This document shows positions 8,276 through 17,556 of a DNA stretch of 44,417 nucleotides, one piece after another (within the stretch, counting starts at the first letter, position 1; each line of letters starts with the position of its first letter). The translations under genes were made by a program, and so were the position numbers. The stretch is from NCBI GenBank assembly GCA_003214315.1, contig QCLU01000012.1:1-44417 (forward strand), read 5' to 3'. Below the pieces are notes generated by a model. That model was not told where the DNA came from and did not search any database. It saw only the letters and a list, made by a program, of their open reading frames with translations. The DNA comes from Prochlorococcus sp. AG-418-D13 (lineage in GTDB: Bacteria > Cyanobacteriota > Cyanobacteriia > PCC-6307 > Cyanobiaceae).

Positions 8276-8662
8276 ATGAATTCAAGTCAAAGTTTAGATG
8301 AAAAAATAAAGCTTGATAATAGTCTATCCAACAGATATATAGACTTAGATCCAAACGGTTATTTCATTATAAAAGTAGATTTAGAAGAAAATAAAATAAT
8401 TTTAGAGCACTTTCTAAATAATATTAATGATGACGGATATGCGCTTGACCCAGAAACAAATGAACCAATTAAATGCGACTCTCAAAATAAAAGAGTATGT
8501 AATGAAGTTTTTGAAGGAATTAGTGCGAAACAACTTGGAATATTGATCACTGAAGAAAGAAATGACTTAATAACCAGATTCGATCATGCTCTATATTTAG
8601 GCCGGGAACTACAAAAAGCGGAAGAATGTTTATACAAAAAATTACCATATATCCAAGATTAA
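8276..8662 (+). CDS. DUF4346-like conserved protein
   Basis: A 128-residue acidic soluble protein. The core RYIDLDPNGYFIIKVDLEENKI, the HFLNNINDDGYALDPETNEPIKC segment and the terminal DHALYLGRELQKAE match my recollection of the cyanobacterial DUF4346 family, which also occurs fused to dihydropteroate-synthase-like proteins. The function is unknown. No signal peptide or transmembrane segment is present. The start is the ATG at 8276, about 60 bases after the DUF482 gene. The next gene on this strand is petL. Confidence 0.68.
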   Translation: MNSSQSLDEKIKLDNSLSNRYIDLDPNGYFIIKVDLEENKIILEHFLNNINDDGYALDPETNEPIKCDSQNKRVCNEVFEGISAKQLGILITEERNDLITRFDHALYLGRELQKAEECLYKKLPYIQD

Positions 8663-8726
8663 GAAATTAAACGAAAAAATCTAATCTTTTCATCTGATGT
8701 TAAATTAAATAAAAATAAAAAAATTA

Positions 8727-8819
8727 ATGAACATCATTTTCTATTTTGCATTTATTTGTTTTGGTTTTGGAGCTGCTTTCGCATTAGATAAGCTATTAAG
8801 AGCAGTTAAATTAATTTAA
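8727..8819 (+). CDS. petL: Cytochrome b6f complex subunit PetL
   Basis: A 30-residue, single-span membrane peptide. It begins MNIIFYFAFICFGFGAAFAL and ends LLRAVKLI, the latter very like the C-terminus of cyanobacterial PetL proteins (ending in K/R-x-[IV]-K-L-I). PetL is a peripheral small subunit of the cytochrome b6f complex, packing against cytochrome b6 in the thylakoid membrane and stabilising the dimer. It has the expected length (about 30-32 aa). It is easily missed by gene callers because of its size. It ends 3 bases before the stop of the convergent rimO gene. Confidence 0.77.
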   Translation: MNIIFYFAFICFGFGAAFALDKLLRAVKLI

Positions 8820-8822
8820 AAA

Positions 8823-10187
8823 CTATAAAATTTTAATAGTCTCTCCATATAAATCATATTCATCCGCAAAAGAAATATTTGCTTCAACAAATTTACCAAT
8901 AAAATTTTTCAAATCAATTTTCTCTTTAACAGATAAAATTACAGTTCCGTCAATTTCAGGCGCGAAATTGTAGGACCGACCAATTAATTCGTTATTATCT
9001 GATATTTGTTCTACCAAAATCTTCATTTTTGAACCAACATATGTCTGATTTTTTTCTTTAGAGATATTTTGTTGAACTGAAATAACGTTATCTTTTCTTG
9101 CCTCTGCAACCTCTGGAGATACTTTATTTGGCAAATTAAAAGCTGCAGTTCCTTCCTCAGGAGAAAAAATAAAAACTCCCACATGATCAAATTTATGCCT
9201 ATTCAAAAAATCAAGAAGATGTTCAAAATGTTCTTTTTTTTCTCCAGGAAAACCAACAATGAGACTAGTTCTTAATACAGCAGATGGAATTTCTTCTCTA
9301 ATTTTCTCCAAAATTGATTCATTTAAAGAAGCCTGCCAAGGTCTATTCATACTCTTCAACACATCTGGATGACTATGCTGAAGTGGTAAATCAAAGTAAG
9401 GCACTATATTCTTTGAATCTTTGAAAGCTCTGATAACTTCATCAGTTAAACCTGTTGGATAAGCATAATGTATCCTTATCCAAGGAATTGAAACTTTAGA
9501 AAGCTCATTCAAAAGTTTGGCTAATGATGGTTTCCCATAAATATCCTGACCATAATTAGTTGTTATTTGACTAATTAATATGATTTCTTGAATACCCTGT
9601 TTTGCAAGACTTTTGGCTTCTGAAACTATAGATTCTATTGTTCTACTTCTTTGAGGTCCTCTCAACTTAGGGATAATACAAAAAGCGCAATTATAGTTAC
9701 AGCCTTCAGCAATCCGAAGATAAGCAACAAATTTGTTTTTATCTACAAAACGAGGCATTTCCTCATCTGCAATAAATTCAGGTATTTTTGAAACTTCATT
9801 AACGATTTCCCCTTTTTCTACTCTGTCTAAAACCTTGGCTATCTTTTGATAATCTCCTGTTCCAACCAAACCTTTTATTTCAGGGATTTCTTTTATAAGC
9901 TCATCTTTAAAATGCTGAGCCATACAGCCTGCAACTATTACTTCCTTTCCTTGATTTGTATATTCTAGAATTTTTCTAATAGATTCTTCTCTAGCTGTTT
10001 CAATAAAACTGCAAGTATTTACAATAACAACATTTGCATCATTTATATTGCTGTCAACTGCATAACCCTCTTTATCTAATAAGCCTTGCATATGTTCAGT
10101 ATCAACAAGATTTTTCTCACAACCAACATGACTGAATGCAATCTTAGATAGTTTTTTTTCTTTTACATTGAGACTATTGTGCTTCAC
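8823..10187 (-). CDS. rimO: Ribosomal protein S12 methylthiotransferase RimO
   Basis: Radical-SAM enzyme with two [4Fe-4S] clusters that adds a methylthio group to the conserved Asp of ribosomal protein S12. The N-terminal UPF0004 cluster is formed by Cys23, Cys59 and Cys88 (HVGCEKN, VNTCSF, AGCMAQ). The radical-SAM CX3CX2C is Cys163, Cys167 and Cys170. The C-terminal part (about 390-454) is a TRAM domain. SHVGCEKN and the CIIPKLRG downstream stretch favour RimO over MiaB. At 454 aa it is of normal length. The start codon is GTG at 10187 (MKHNSLN...), since no ATG occurs before the essential first cysteine. Confidence 0.93.
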   Translation of the reverse strand: MKHNSLNVKEKKLSKIAFSHVGCEKNLVDTEHMQGLLDKEGYAVDSNINDANVVIVNTCSFIETAREESIRKILEYTNQGKEVIVAGCMAQHFKDELIKEIPEIKGLVGTGDYQKIAKVLDRVEKGEIVNEVSKIPEFIADEEMPRFVDKNKFVAYLRIAEGCNYNCAFCIIPKLRGPQRSRTIESIVSEAKSLAKQGIQEIILISQITTNYGQDIYGKPSLAKLLNELSKVSIPWIRIHYAYPTGLTDEVIRAFKDSKNIVPYFDLPLQHSHPDVLKSMNRPWQASLNESILEKIREEIPSAVLRTSLIVGFPGEKKEHFEHLLDFLNRHKFDHVGVFIFSPEEGTAAFNLPNKVSPEVAEARKDNVISVQQNISKEKNQTYVGSKMKILVEQISDNNELIGRSYNFAPEIDGTVILSVKEKIDLKNFIGKFVEANISFADEYDLYGETIKIL

Positions 10188-10292
10188 AACTTGAAAAATA
10201 AGAATTAAAAGATTTAAACAGCATTTCGTATATAACTTTCATGCCAAGATAATATTAGGATAGATAATGTAAATATCAAACTTTGATTTTGT

Positions 10293-11228
10293 ATGGCGCT
10301 TAAGACTTTAAACAGAAGAAATAAAAAAGATTTGAAATGGCCAAAAATCATAATCGCAATTCTCAGCACTATAGGCATAGTTGACACAGGTTCGATTACT
10401 TTAAAAAACTGGGGATTATTTACTTCGCTTTCATGCCCAGGGATACAAAATGGTTGTGAAACAGTTTTAAATAGTCCTTGGGGCATTTTATTTGAAAATA
10501 ATCAAGTTAATATACCTCTCTCATTAGCTGGATTCATAACATATTTATCAATATTAATTATCACAATAATACTCTCGCTTAATTTAATTTCCCCAAAAGA
10601 AAAACTAAATAAGTTTTTATGGTGGTTAGTATTTCTAATTTCTTGTGCGTCATCAACATTTAGCTTTTTCTTGATAAATATAATGTTTTTTAAGATTCAA
10701 GCATATTGCTTTTTTTGTATACTTTCAGCAATTTTATCGTTTTCTATCTTTATAATTTCTATGATTGGAGCAAAGTTCGAAAATAGAGAACCTATGATTT
10801 TTAGAGGTTTCATTGTAGCCATTAGTGTCCTACTGGGGGGACTAATTTGGTCAACAAACGTTGACCCCTCTAATGCTATTGATGTTGCAAACCCCACTGA
10901 AAATATATCGCCAATAATTACCACTTCAAGCTCTCCCCAGAAGGTAAAGTTTGCAAAATTTTTAAGTGAAAGCAATATTGTTATGTATAGTGCATACTGG
11001 TGCCCGCATTGCCACGATCAAAAACAATTATTTGGTAAGGAAGCAGTTAAAGAATTAAAAGTAGTTGAATGTGCTAAAGATGGTAAAGATAATGAGTATG
11101 AGCTATGCCAAACGAAAGGAATCAGTGGATTTCCTTCTTGGGAAATAAATGGAGAAATTATTAGTGGTACCCGTGACTTAAATGAATTAGCAACAAAAAC
11201 GGACTATCAGGGAGATCTTAATTTTTAA
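10293..11228 (+). CDS. Vitamin K epoxide reductase (VKOR)-thioredoxin fusion
   Basis: Membrane enzyme that oxidises its own thioredoxin-like partner domain and passes electrons to quinone, driving disulfide formation in periplasm or thylakoid lumen (LTO1-like). It has 311 residues. A VKOR bundle of about five TM segments carries the loop cysteines Cys48 and Cys55 and the quinone-proximal CFFC at 139-142. A linker (about 186-220) follows, then a thioredoxin-like domain with CPHC at 237-240 and a cis-Pro turn GFPSWEINGE. The start is the ATG at 10293, with a plausible -10 (GATAAT) upstream near 10264. The 3' end overlaps the convergent nadB by 11 bases. Confidence 0.93.
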   Translation: MALKTLNRRNKKDLKWPKIIIAILSTIGIVDTGSITLKNWGLFTSLSCPGIQNGCETVLNSPWGILFENNQVNIPLSLAGFITYLSILIITIILSLNLISPKEKLNKFLWWLVFLISCASSTFSFFLINIMFFKIQAYCFFCILSAILSFSIFIISMIGAKFENREPMIFRGFIVAISVLLGGLIWSTNVDPSNAIDVANPTENISPIITTSSSPQKVKFAKFLSESNIVMYSAYWCPHCHDQKQLFGKEAVKELKVVECAKDGKDNEYELCQTKGISGFPSWEINGEIISGTRDLNELATKTDYQGDLNF

Positions 11229-12885
11229 TAAATCTTTTTTGAATTTTTTGATCTAACTGTTGTCTAGTATGGCATTCCCAATTTTTATCTTTTTCAGGGA
11301 AATCATCTCTATAATGCCCTCCTCTACTTTCTTCTCTATATAGACAAGCTTTTAATAAGGTTAAAGTTGTTATTTGTCTATTCTTTAAATCAAGTAAAAG
11401 ATTTAATGCCCTCCTATTGGGTTCACTAAGTTTAATTTTTTGATCAAATTTTATTTTTTCAAGACTATTTAGTAAATCATTTTTATGTAATTTATTTATA
11501 TCATTTTGAATGTAATTTAAAAATTTACTCATATTTACCTTATTTCGAGATACACCTAAATTTAACCAACATAGTTTTCTTAGTTCGTCAATTTTTTCAG
11601 CAATTATAGAAATTTGATCTTCTTTAGGATCTTCAATATCAAACTCTTGAAATGATCTATCAAATTTTTCAAATTTAGAAAGGTCATTCAAAACAATTGA
11701 AGACATTTTTCTTGCAAAAACAAGACACTCCATCAGTGAATTACTTGCCAGCCTATTAGCACCATGCACACCTGTAGAAGCAACTTCTCCAACGGCATAT
11801 AATCCTTTTCTTGTTGAAGATGCATTTAGATCAGTTTTAACACCTCCCATCCAATAATGAGCTGCAGGAGCTACGGGTATAACCTCATTTAAAGGGTTAA
11901 CGCCATAATCCTGACATCGACTTAAGATCGTGGGGAAGCGCTCTACAATTTTTTCTGGGTCAATATACCGAAGATCTAAGCCAACATGGTCTACATTATT
12001 ATCATGCATATTTTTCATAATTGCTCTACTTACCTGATCTCTAGTAGCTAGATCACGATTTTCAAGATTTTTAACGGGACTTTCACCATTTTTATCAACT
12101 AAAATCGCTCCTTCCCCTCTAAGTGCCTCAGATATTAAGAAGCAAGGTGCACCATAAAATTTTAAAGCTGTTGGATGAAATTGGACGAACTCTAAATCTT
12201 CGATAGCAGCTCCTGCTTTCCATGCAAGAGCAATCCCTTCACCAGAGGATTGAGCAGGATTTGTTGTATTTGTAAATAAGTGCCCACCCCCACCTGTAGC
12301 CAAAACAACAGCTCTCGATTGAATCCAATATAAATTTGCTCCATCAAGAACCTGAACTCCTCTACATTCTTTATTTTCAATGAAAAGTTCAGTTACTCTT
12401 ACACCCCTGCAATGAAGAATATTTTTTTGATTCTCAATATGATCTTCTAGAACTTCAACCAATGCTCTTCCAGTACGATCTTTTACATGTAAGACTCTTC
12501 TTCGTGAATGAGCTGCTTCTAAAGTGGTAGCTAGTTGATCAGAACTTTGATCAAAAATCATCCCTAAATTCTGCAACCTGTCCACACAACCTGGAGCTTC
12601 TTTCACCAGCATTTCTACAGCTTGAAAATCACATAGTCCATCACCTGCTTTTAAAGTATCCTCAGCATGAAGATCAAATGAATCATCTTGTCTAACAACA
12701 GATGCAATTCCTCCTTGAGCCCATCTACTGGAAGATACCTTACTAGTATTTCTATTTAAAAGAAGCACGTTTAAATTTGAAGGCAATTCAAGACAAGTCA
12801 TAAGGCCAGCAGCTCCAGCGCCTACAACAATTACATCCCAATTATTTGTTGGTATCGGTTCTTGAGAAAATGGAGACCTTAACAT
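11218..12885 (-). CDS. nadB: L-aspartate oxidase
   Basis: FAD enzyme that oxidises L-aspartate to iminoaspartate, the first step of de novo NAD synthesis. It has 555 residues. The N-terminal FAD motif VGAGAAG lies at 21-27, SSRWAQGGIA follows, and the succinate-dehydrogenase/fumarate-reductase-type active-site region contains EFVQFHPTAL, EALRGEGA and HYWMGGVKTD, the GEVASTGVHGANRLASNSL FAD segment, and a C-terminal helical domain (about 430-540). GANRLASNSL and the absence of Fe-S partner subunits favour NadB over SdhA/FrdA. The ATG overlaps the stop of the upstream DUF3120 gene by one base (TAATG), so the two are coupled. Confidence 0.94.
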   Translation of the reverse strand: MLRSPFSQEPIPTNNWDVIVVGAGAAGLMTCLELPSNLNVLLLNRNTSKVSSSRWAQGGIASVVRQDDSFDLHAEDTLKAGDGLCDFQAVEMLVKEAPGCVDRLQNLGMIFDQSSDQLATTLEAAHSRRRVLHVKDRTGRALVEVLEDHIENQKNILHCRGVRVTELFIENKECRGVQVLDGANLYWIQSRAVVLATGGGGHLFTNTTNPAQSSGEGIALAWKAGAAIEDLEFVQFHPTALKFYGAPCFLISEALRGEGAILVDKNGESPVKNLENRDLATRDQVSRAIMKNMHDNNVDHVGLDLRYIDPEKIVERFPTILSRCQDYGVNPLNEVIPVAPAAHYWMGGVKTDLNASSTRKGLYAVGEVASTGVHGANRLASNSLMECLVFARKMSSIVLNDLSKFEKFDRSFQEFDIEDPKEDQISIIAEKIDELRKLCWLNLGVSRNKVNMSKFLNYIQNDINKLHKNDLLNSLEKIKFDQKIKLSEPNRRALNLLLDLKNRQITTLTLLKACLYREESRGGHYRDDFPEKDKNWECHTRQQLDQKIQKRFIKN

Positions 12886-13709
12886 TAAACCAAGCCACTA
12901 AGAGTTGGATGCAGAATTGCTAAAACAATAAAAATACCATCAACAATTAATGTCGTTTGAATTACATAACCAGAAACTAAGAGTGCTTTACCACTGGTAG
13001 TATTAATTGTGGCAGAATCAAAAATTTCTTTTGAAATTAACCAAAGTATGAGACCAACAAAAACAATAATAGATAATGATTTTATTTGAATAAGATTCTC
13101 TGAGGTTTTTTGAAGAAGTTGGGGTGCAGTTTCAGAATCTGCTGTAATTACCTGCCTCCATTGATCCATTATTCCGATTAAAAATATTGTAATGTCGGTA
13201 ACTGCAGTTCCGAATAGAGAAGAGATATAAAAACTTGAACCTATTTTCCAATTCGTACCAAGTCCAATTAAAGCTAATGGGAGAACTACAGCTTCAACAG
13301 GTATGTGTAGAATAGGGAATGGGCTTAACCATCCCCAGAACAAACATCCACCAAGCCAACTGCCTGATACACCAAGTAATAATGAACTAACAATAAACCA
13401 CTTATTTGATACTTTTTTATTCAAAACAAATGCCACTAAGACAATAACAAAAGTAAAACAAAGAGCACTTATTGGTTCTAATCTAACCCAAGGAGCTTGA
13501 ACAAAAATAGGTAAAATTACAAAAAAAGAAGACCACAATCTTAAAGATGTAGGATTTGATAAAAAACTATTTTCGTCTGAATCAACTGTCTTATGCAATT
13601 CATAGGTAAATTTATCTTTCACTTCTAAATTTTTTGTAATTAATTCTTTCAATAAAAAAGTTACTTTACTTAATTTAAATCGTGTTTTTAAAAACTGCGA
13701 ATGACACAT
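12885..13709 (-). CDS. DUF3120 integral membrane protein
   Basis: A 274-residue multi-span membrane protein, with about six or seven hydrophobic segments from residue 55 onward. Features such as VQAPWVRLEP, SGSWLGGCLFWGWLSPFPILHIPVEA and the GTNWKIGSSFYISSLFGTAVTD segment fit the cyanobacterial DUF3120 family as I recall it. The function is unknown. The first 50 residues are polar and may include extra residues upstream of the true start; no later ATG is convincing before the first span. The gene is directly upstream of nadB with a one-base overlap. A role linked to NAD metabolism cannot be inferred safely. Confidence 0.72.
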   Translation of the reverse strand: MCHSQFLKTRFKLSKVTFLLKELITKNLEVKDKFTYELHKTVDSDENSFLSNPTSLRLWSSFFVILPIFVQAPWVRLEPISALCFTFVIVLVAFVLNKKVSNKWFIVSSLLLGVSGSWLGGCLFWGWLSPFPILHIPVEAVVLPLALIGLGTNWKIGSSFYISSLFGTAVTDITIFLIGIMDQWRQVITADSETAPQLLQKTSENLIQIKSLSIIVFVGLILWLISKEIFDSATINTTSGKALLVSGYVIQTTLIVDGIFIVLAILHPTLSGLV

Positions 13710-13829
13710 CTTAATAAATTATAAGCCCATAATTTCACACCTCTATTTATTTTTTTAAAAGTATTTAATACACTTTGAGTCATATATCAGTTTAGAATAA
13801 ATATAAAGAAGAGAATTTGGCCTTAAATT

Positions 13830-15209
13830 GTGTGGCAAGAAATTAATTACAAAGAAGATTCCAATGATCTTTTGGTTCCTAGTATTACTTATAAAATAAA
13901 CCCTGCAGAAATTGAAAGTGTTGAAGCTAATTCAATTGCACAAGAAATAGGATTTGAATCAGGTGATTCAATTATTAGTATTAATGGGAAAAAACCCAGA
14001 GATTTAATTGATTATCAGATTCTCATTAGTGAAGAAATTTTGGACATATCAGTTTTAGATAAAAATCATGAAGTTCACAATATAAGTATTGAAAAAGATC
14101 AAGACGTTAATTTAGGTATTAATTTTAAAGATGCATTATTTGATTCAATCAAGCAATGCAATAATAGATGTTCATTTTGTTTTATAGATCAACAGCCAGA
14201 TGGTAAAAGAAAAAGCCTTTATATAAAAGATGATGATTATAGATTAAGTTTCCTATATGGCTCTTATTTAACTCTTACGAATTTAAAAAAAGAAGACTGG
14301 GAAAGAATTGCTATACAAAAACTATCCCCACTTTTTATTTCAGTTCATGCCACTGATCCCGCCATAAGAGAAAAATTATTAAAAAATAAAAAAGCAGGAG
14401 TGATCCTTGATCAAATTTCCTGGTTTGAAAAAAACTCTATTCAAATACATGCTCAAATTGTTGTTTGTCCAGATATAAATGATGGGGATATTCTTGAGAA
14501 ATCAATTTTGGAACTTGCTGAATTTTACAAAAAAACTTCTCACACAGTACTTTCAGTTGCAATAGTGCCTGTTGGACTTACAAAATTCAGACCGGAAAAT
14601 GATGGATTAAAATCAATAAGCCCAGAATATGCTATAAAAACGATTAAACAGGTAGAAAGAATTCAAGCCTCTCTACAAATGACTCTTGGAACTCGTTTTT
14701 GTTGGCTAGCAGACGAATGGTATTTAATAGCTGGTTCAAATTTACCTAGTTATAAAACCTACGAAAATATGCCACAAGAATCTAATGGAGTAGGATCAAT
14801 TAGAACCTTTCTAAAGATATTAGGTGAGAAATCTAACAACCTGCCAACAAAAATAAAACACCCAAAAACAGTCAGTTGGATTGTTGGTAAATTAGTTTAT
14901 GAAGCTCTAATTCCTACAGTTAAGAAATTAAACTTGATTGATGGATTAATAATTAATTTATATGGTTTACCAAGTATTTATTGGGGTCAAGATCAAGTTG
15001 TTACAGGTCTTCTTACTGGAGAAGATCTAATACACGGGCTGAAAAATAAAGATTTAGGAGAAGCTGTTTACATACCATCTATTATGCTAAAACTTAATAC
15101 TGATTTATTTTTAGATGATAAAAATGTTAAAGAAGTTGAAAATCAATTAAATACCAAAATTCACGTTCTTGATGATTCTAATGATATTATTAATACTTTG
15201 ATTGGCTAA
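13830..15209 (+). CDS. DUF512 radical-SAM protein (cyanobacterial TIGR03279 type)
   Basis: A 459-residue putative Fe-S oxidoreductase. It has an N-terminal PDZ-like domain (residues about 24-62, with EANSIAQEIGFESGDSIISINGK), a radical-SAM cluster CX3CX2C at Cys110, Cys114 and Cys117 (QCNNRCSFCFIDQ), and a C-terminal DUF512 domain including the TRFCWLADEWYLIAG and NGVGSIRTFL motifs. The domain order matches a family conserved in cyanobacteria and clostridia, whose substrate is unknown. The start is GTG at 13830 (MWQEINY), the natural start for the PDZ domain; no ATG is nearby. TolC-family gene follows after 25 bases. Confidence 0.87.
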   Translation: MWQEINYKEDSNDLLVPSITYKINPAEIESVEANSIAQEIGFESGDSIISINGKKPRDLIDYQILISEEILDISVLDKNHEVHNISIEKDQDVNLGINFKDALFDSIKQCNNRCSFCFIDQQPDGKRKSLYIKDDDYRLSFLYGSYLTLTNLKKEDWERIAIQKLSPLFISVHATDPAIREKLLKNKKAGVILDQISWFEKNSIQIHAQIVVCPDINDGDILEKSILELAEFYKKTSHTVLSVAIVPVGLTKFRPENDGLKSISPEYAIKTIKQVERIQASLQMTLGTRFCWLADEWYLIAGSNLPSYKTYENMPQESNGVGSIRTFLKILGEKSNNLPTKIKHPKTVSWIVGKLVYEALIPTVKKLNLIDGLIINLYGLPSIYWGQDQVVTGLLTGEDLIHGLKNKDLGEAVYIPSIMLKLNTDLFLDDKNVKEVENQLNTKIHVLDDSNDIINTLIG

Positions 15210-15234
15210 TCGAATAACTTCGATATTATAAAAC

Positions 15235-16668
15235 ATGTTTAGAAGAGTAATAAATCCTATCTTATTCTTGCCACTTGCTCTAAGTATCAACTCTGTTAAT
15301 GTACTATCAAGCGAAACTAAAAATAATATTGATCATGTTCTAGAAGAAAAACCAAATATTACTTTTATTGATTATCAAGAAATAGAAAAAATTGTATTAA
15401 ATAATCAAGAATTAAAGTCATTACAAAACTTAGTAGCCTCTGCAAGCTTTAATCTTTCCAGTCAAATTGCCAAAAGATACCCATCCTTAGATTTTCAAGC
15501 AAATGGGTTACCAAAATATGTAGCAGGTAAACAGTACAGTAACAAGTCACCCACTTTAAAAACATCACAATTATCAGCTAATCCCTCATTAAATATCAAA
15601 TGGGATGTAATTGCCCCGCTTAGAGGATCTGAAATTAATATTGCCAAAGCAAATTACAAAATTGCAGAAAATAATTATGAGATTAAGAAAAAAGATTTAA
15701 TTCAAGAGGCAAGAATAAGGTATCACAAATACCAAAAGTCATATCAAGATATACAAAATAAAAAATTCACACTTGATTTATCAATTACAAGTTTAAAAAA
15801 TGCTAATGCGAAGTTAGATGCTGGAATTGGTACAAAATTTGAAGTTCTTGAAGCAGAAGCTCAATTATCTCGAGATAAACAATCACTTAATGAAAAGAAA
15901 ATAGAACATGAAATTAATAAAATTTCTCTTAAAGAGATTCTTAATATTAAGGGGGATTTAAAAAGTAATAATGAGCAAAGTTTAATAGGATTCTGGAATC
16001 ATAGATTGAATAAAAATATTAATGAAGGTTTAGAAAAAAATCTTTCCTTAAAAAATCTTCTTCTTCAAAAATCAATCAAAAATAGCCAAGCAAATAGTTT
16101 TTTAGCTCAAAATAAGCCAAATATTTACATCAGTAATACATTATCTAGTACATTTACAAAGGGTGACTCACTGTCTGAGGTTATTGACTCTGAAGAATCT
16201 GGATCTAATTATACAAATACCATAAGTCTAAATTTTGCATGGAATATTTTTGATGGAGGACAAAATAAGGACTCTTACAAATCAAAACTAGCAGATGCAG
16301 AAGCTGAAAAATATGCTTATGAAAATCTAAAAAATGTTTTGACCACAAGTATAAGTAAAGCTTACTTAAATCTTAAATTAAATGAAGAGAAAATAATTTC
16401 TTCTCTTAAAGAAATTGAATCTAGCAAAGAGTCTGTAAGGCTTTCAAGACTTAGATATGATGTTGGAATATCAACTTTAAAAGATGTTCTAGTTAGGCAA
16501 AGTGAATTAAGTAATGCAAAATCAAAAAATATTAATGCTATATATAATTACAATTTGAATTTAGATGAATTAGAAAGATTAACTTTTATTGACTTAAGTA
16601 AAAATTGTTTGGGTAGTAATAATACTAAAATTAAAGATACAGATTCTATTTGCAATATACAAAGATGA
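15235..16668 (+). CDS. TolC-family outer-membrane efflux protein
   Basis: A 477-residue protein with an N-terminal signal peptide (MFRRVINPILFLPLALSINS, cleavage likely near residue 26). It has the duplicated long-helix pattern of TolC: two alpha-helical coiled-coil blocks (about 45-235 and 265-450) rich in Asn, Gln, Lys and Leu, each with short beta-barrel strands. Diagnostic bits are YQEIEKIVLNNQELKSLQ, IGTKFEVLEAEAQLSRDKQSL in repeat one, and LRYDVGISTLKDVLVRQSELSNA in repeat two. It forms the outer-membrane/periplasmic channel for secretion or efflux, but no inner-membrane partner is beside it. The stop overlaps the ATG of the next gene (ATGA). Confidence 0.9.
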   Translation: MFRRVINPILFLPLALSINSVNVLSSETKNNIDHVLEEKPNITFIDYQEIEKIVLNNQELKSLQNLVASASFNLSSQIAKRYPSLDFQANGLPKYVAGKQYSNKSPTLKTSQLSANPSLNIKWDVIAPLRGSEINIAKANYKIAENNYEIKKKDLIQEARIRYHKYQKSYQDIQNKKFTLDLSITSLKNANAKLDAGIGTKFEVLEAEAQLSRDKQSLNEKKIEHEINKISLKEILNIKGDLKSNNEQSLIGFWNHRLNKNINEGLEKNLSLKNLLLQKSIKNSQANSFLAQNKPNIYISNTLSSTFTKGDSLSEVIDSEESGSNYTNTISLNFAWNIFDGGQNKDSYKSKLADAEAEKYAYENLKNVLTTSISKAYLNLKLNEEKIISSLKEIESSKESVRLSRLRYDVGISTLKDVLVRQSELSNAKSKNINAIYNYNLNLDELERLTFIDLSKNCLGSNNTKIKDTDSICNIQR

Positions 16669-17465
16669 ATCCACCAAATTTAACTAATAAGCAACTAATT
16701 GAATTAGATTCTTTATTTGAATTAGTTAGTCAACGTCAAAATAAAGATTTTGGAAATATTAGCGCCAGCAATAAAGCAGACGGATCATTATTAACAAGTT
16801 GTGATTTATGGAGTGACAAAACAATCGTAGATGGATTAGCTTCAATAGCTCCAGGAGAGGGCGTCCTTAGTGAAGAAGGGGAAAAGGTAATTCCAAGCTC
16901 AAAAGCTTATTGGGTGGTCGATCCACTCGATGGGACAACCAATTTTGCTGCAGGTATTCCTTACTGGTCTATATCAGTAGCAAGGTTCGTTGATGGTAAA
17001 CCGCAATCTTCTTTTTTAATAATTCCTACATTGAATAAAAAGTTTTTATCCATTAAAGGCAAAGGTGTTTGGTTAAATAACCATAAAATTGATCCCGGCC
17101 AAAATAATCGTCAAAGTGAATGCATTTCTTTGTGCAGTAGATCTATAAAAATTTTACAAAAAAAACCAAACTCAGTATTTCCTGGCAAAATCAGACTCTT
17201 GGGTGTATCGAGTTTAAATCTAACGAGTGTAGCGATGGGACAAACTTTCGGAGCAATAGAATCAACACCAAAAATATGGGATATTGCAGCAGCCTGGCTG
17301 CTATTAGAAGAACTCAATTGTTCTATAGAGTGGTTAAAAAAAGATCCTTTAAATTTAGTTTCAGGGGAAGACTTGAGCGATGTTAATTTTCCATTAATTG
17401 CTTGTAGATCTATAGAAAAAGTTGAAATTTTAAAGCCGTGGGGAAATTTATTATTGGAAAAATAG
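16665..17465 (+). CDS. Inositol monophosphatase-family phosphatase
   Basis: Mg2+-dependent, Li+-sensitive-type phosphatase fold (IMPase/CysQ/FBPase superfamily) of 266 residues. Metal-binding residues are visible: Glu70/Glu71 in GVLSEEGE, the signature DPLDGTTNF (Asp86, Asp89) and the C-terminal WDIAAAWLLLEE. The substrate could be inositol-1-phosphate, histidinol phosphate, PAP or another sugar phosphate; it cannot be decided here. I chose the ATG at 16665, which overlaps the TolC-family stop as ATGA. A TTG at 16650 would add five residues with no support. It is probably cotranscribed with the TolC-family gene. Confidence 0.86.
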   Translation: MNPPNLTNKQLIELDSLFELVSQRQNKDFGNISASNKADGSLLTSCDLWSDKTIVDGLASIAPGEGVLSEEGEKVIPSSKAYWVVDPLDGTTNFAAGIPYWSISVARFVDGKPQSSFLIIPTLNKKFLSIKGKGVWLNNHKIDPGQNNRQSECISLCSRSIKILQKKPNSVFPGKIRLLGVSSLNLTSVAMGQTFGAIESTPKIWDIAAAWLLLEELNCSIEWLKKDPLNLVSGEDLSDVNFPLIACRSIEKVEILKPWGNLLLEK

Positions 17466-17556
17466 TTGCATCATAAAGAAATAATTGCTTGAAAAATTTC
17501 TTAATCAGATACAATAAAAAATAATTAAATAAATAGAATATTTGAAGAAAATTAAT

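Noticed and set aside
10214..10486. Minus-strand frame opposite the VKOR gene
   Set aside because: It lies fully antisense to the start and first TM region of a well-supported VKOR gene and has no protein-like family features.
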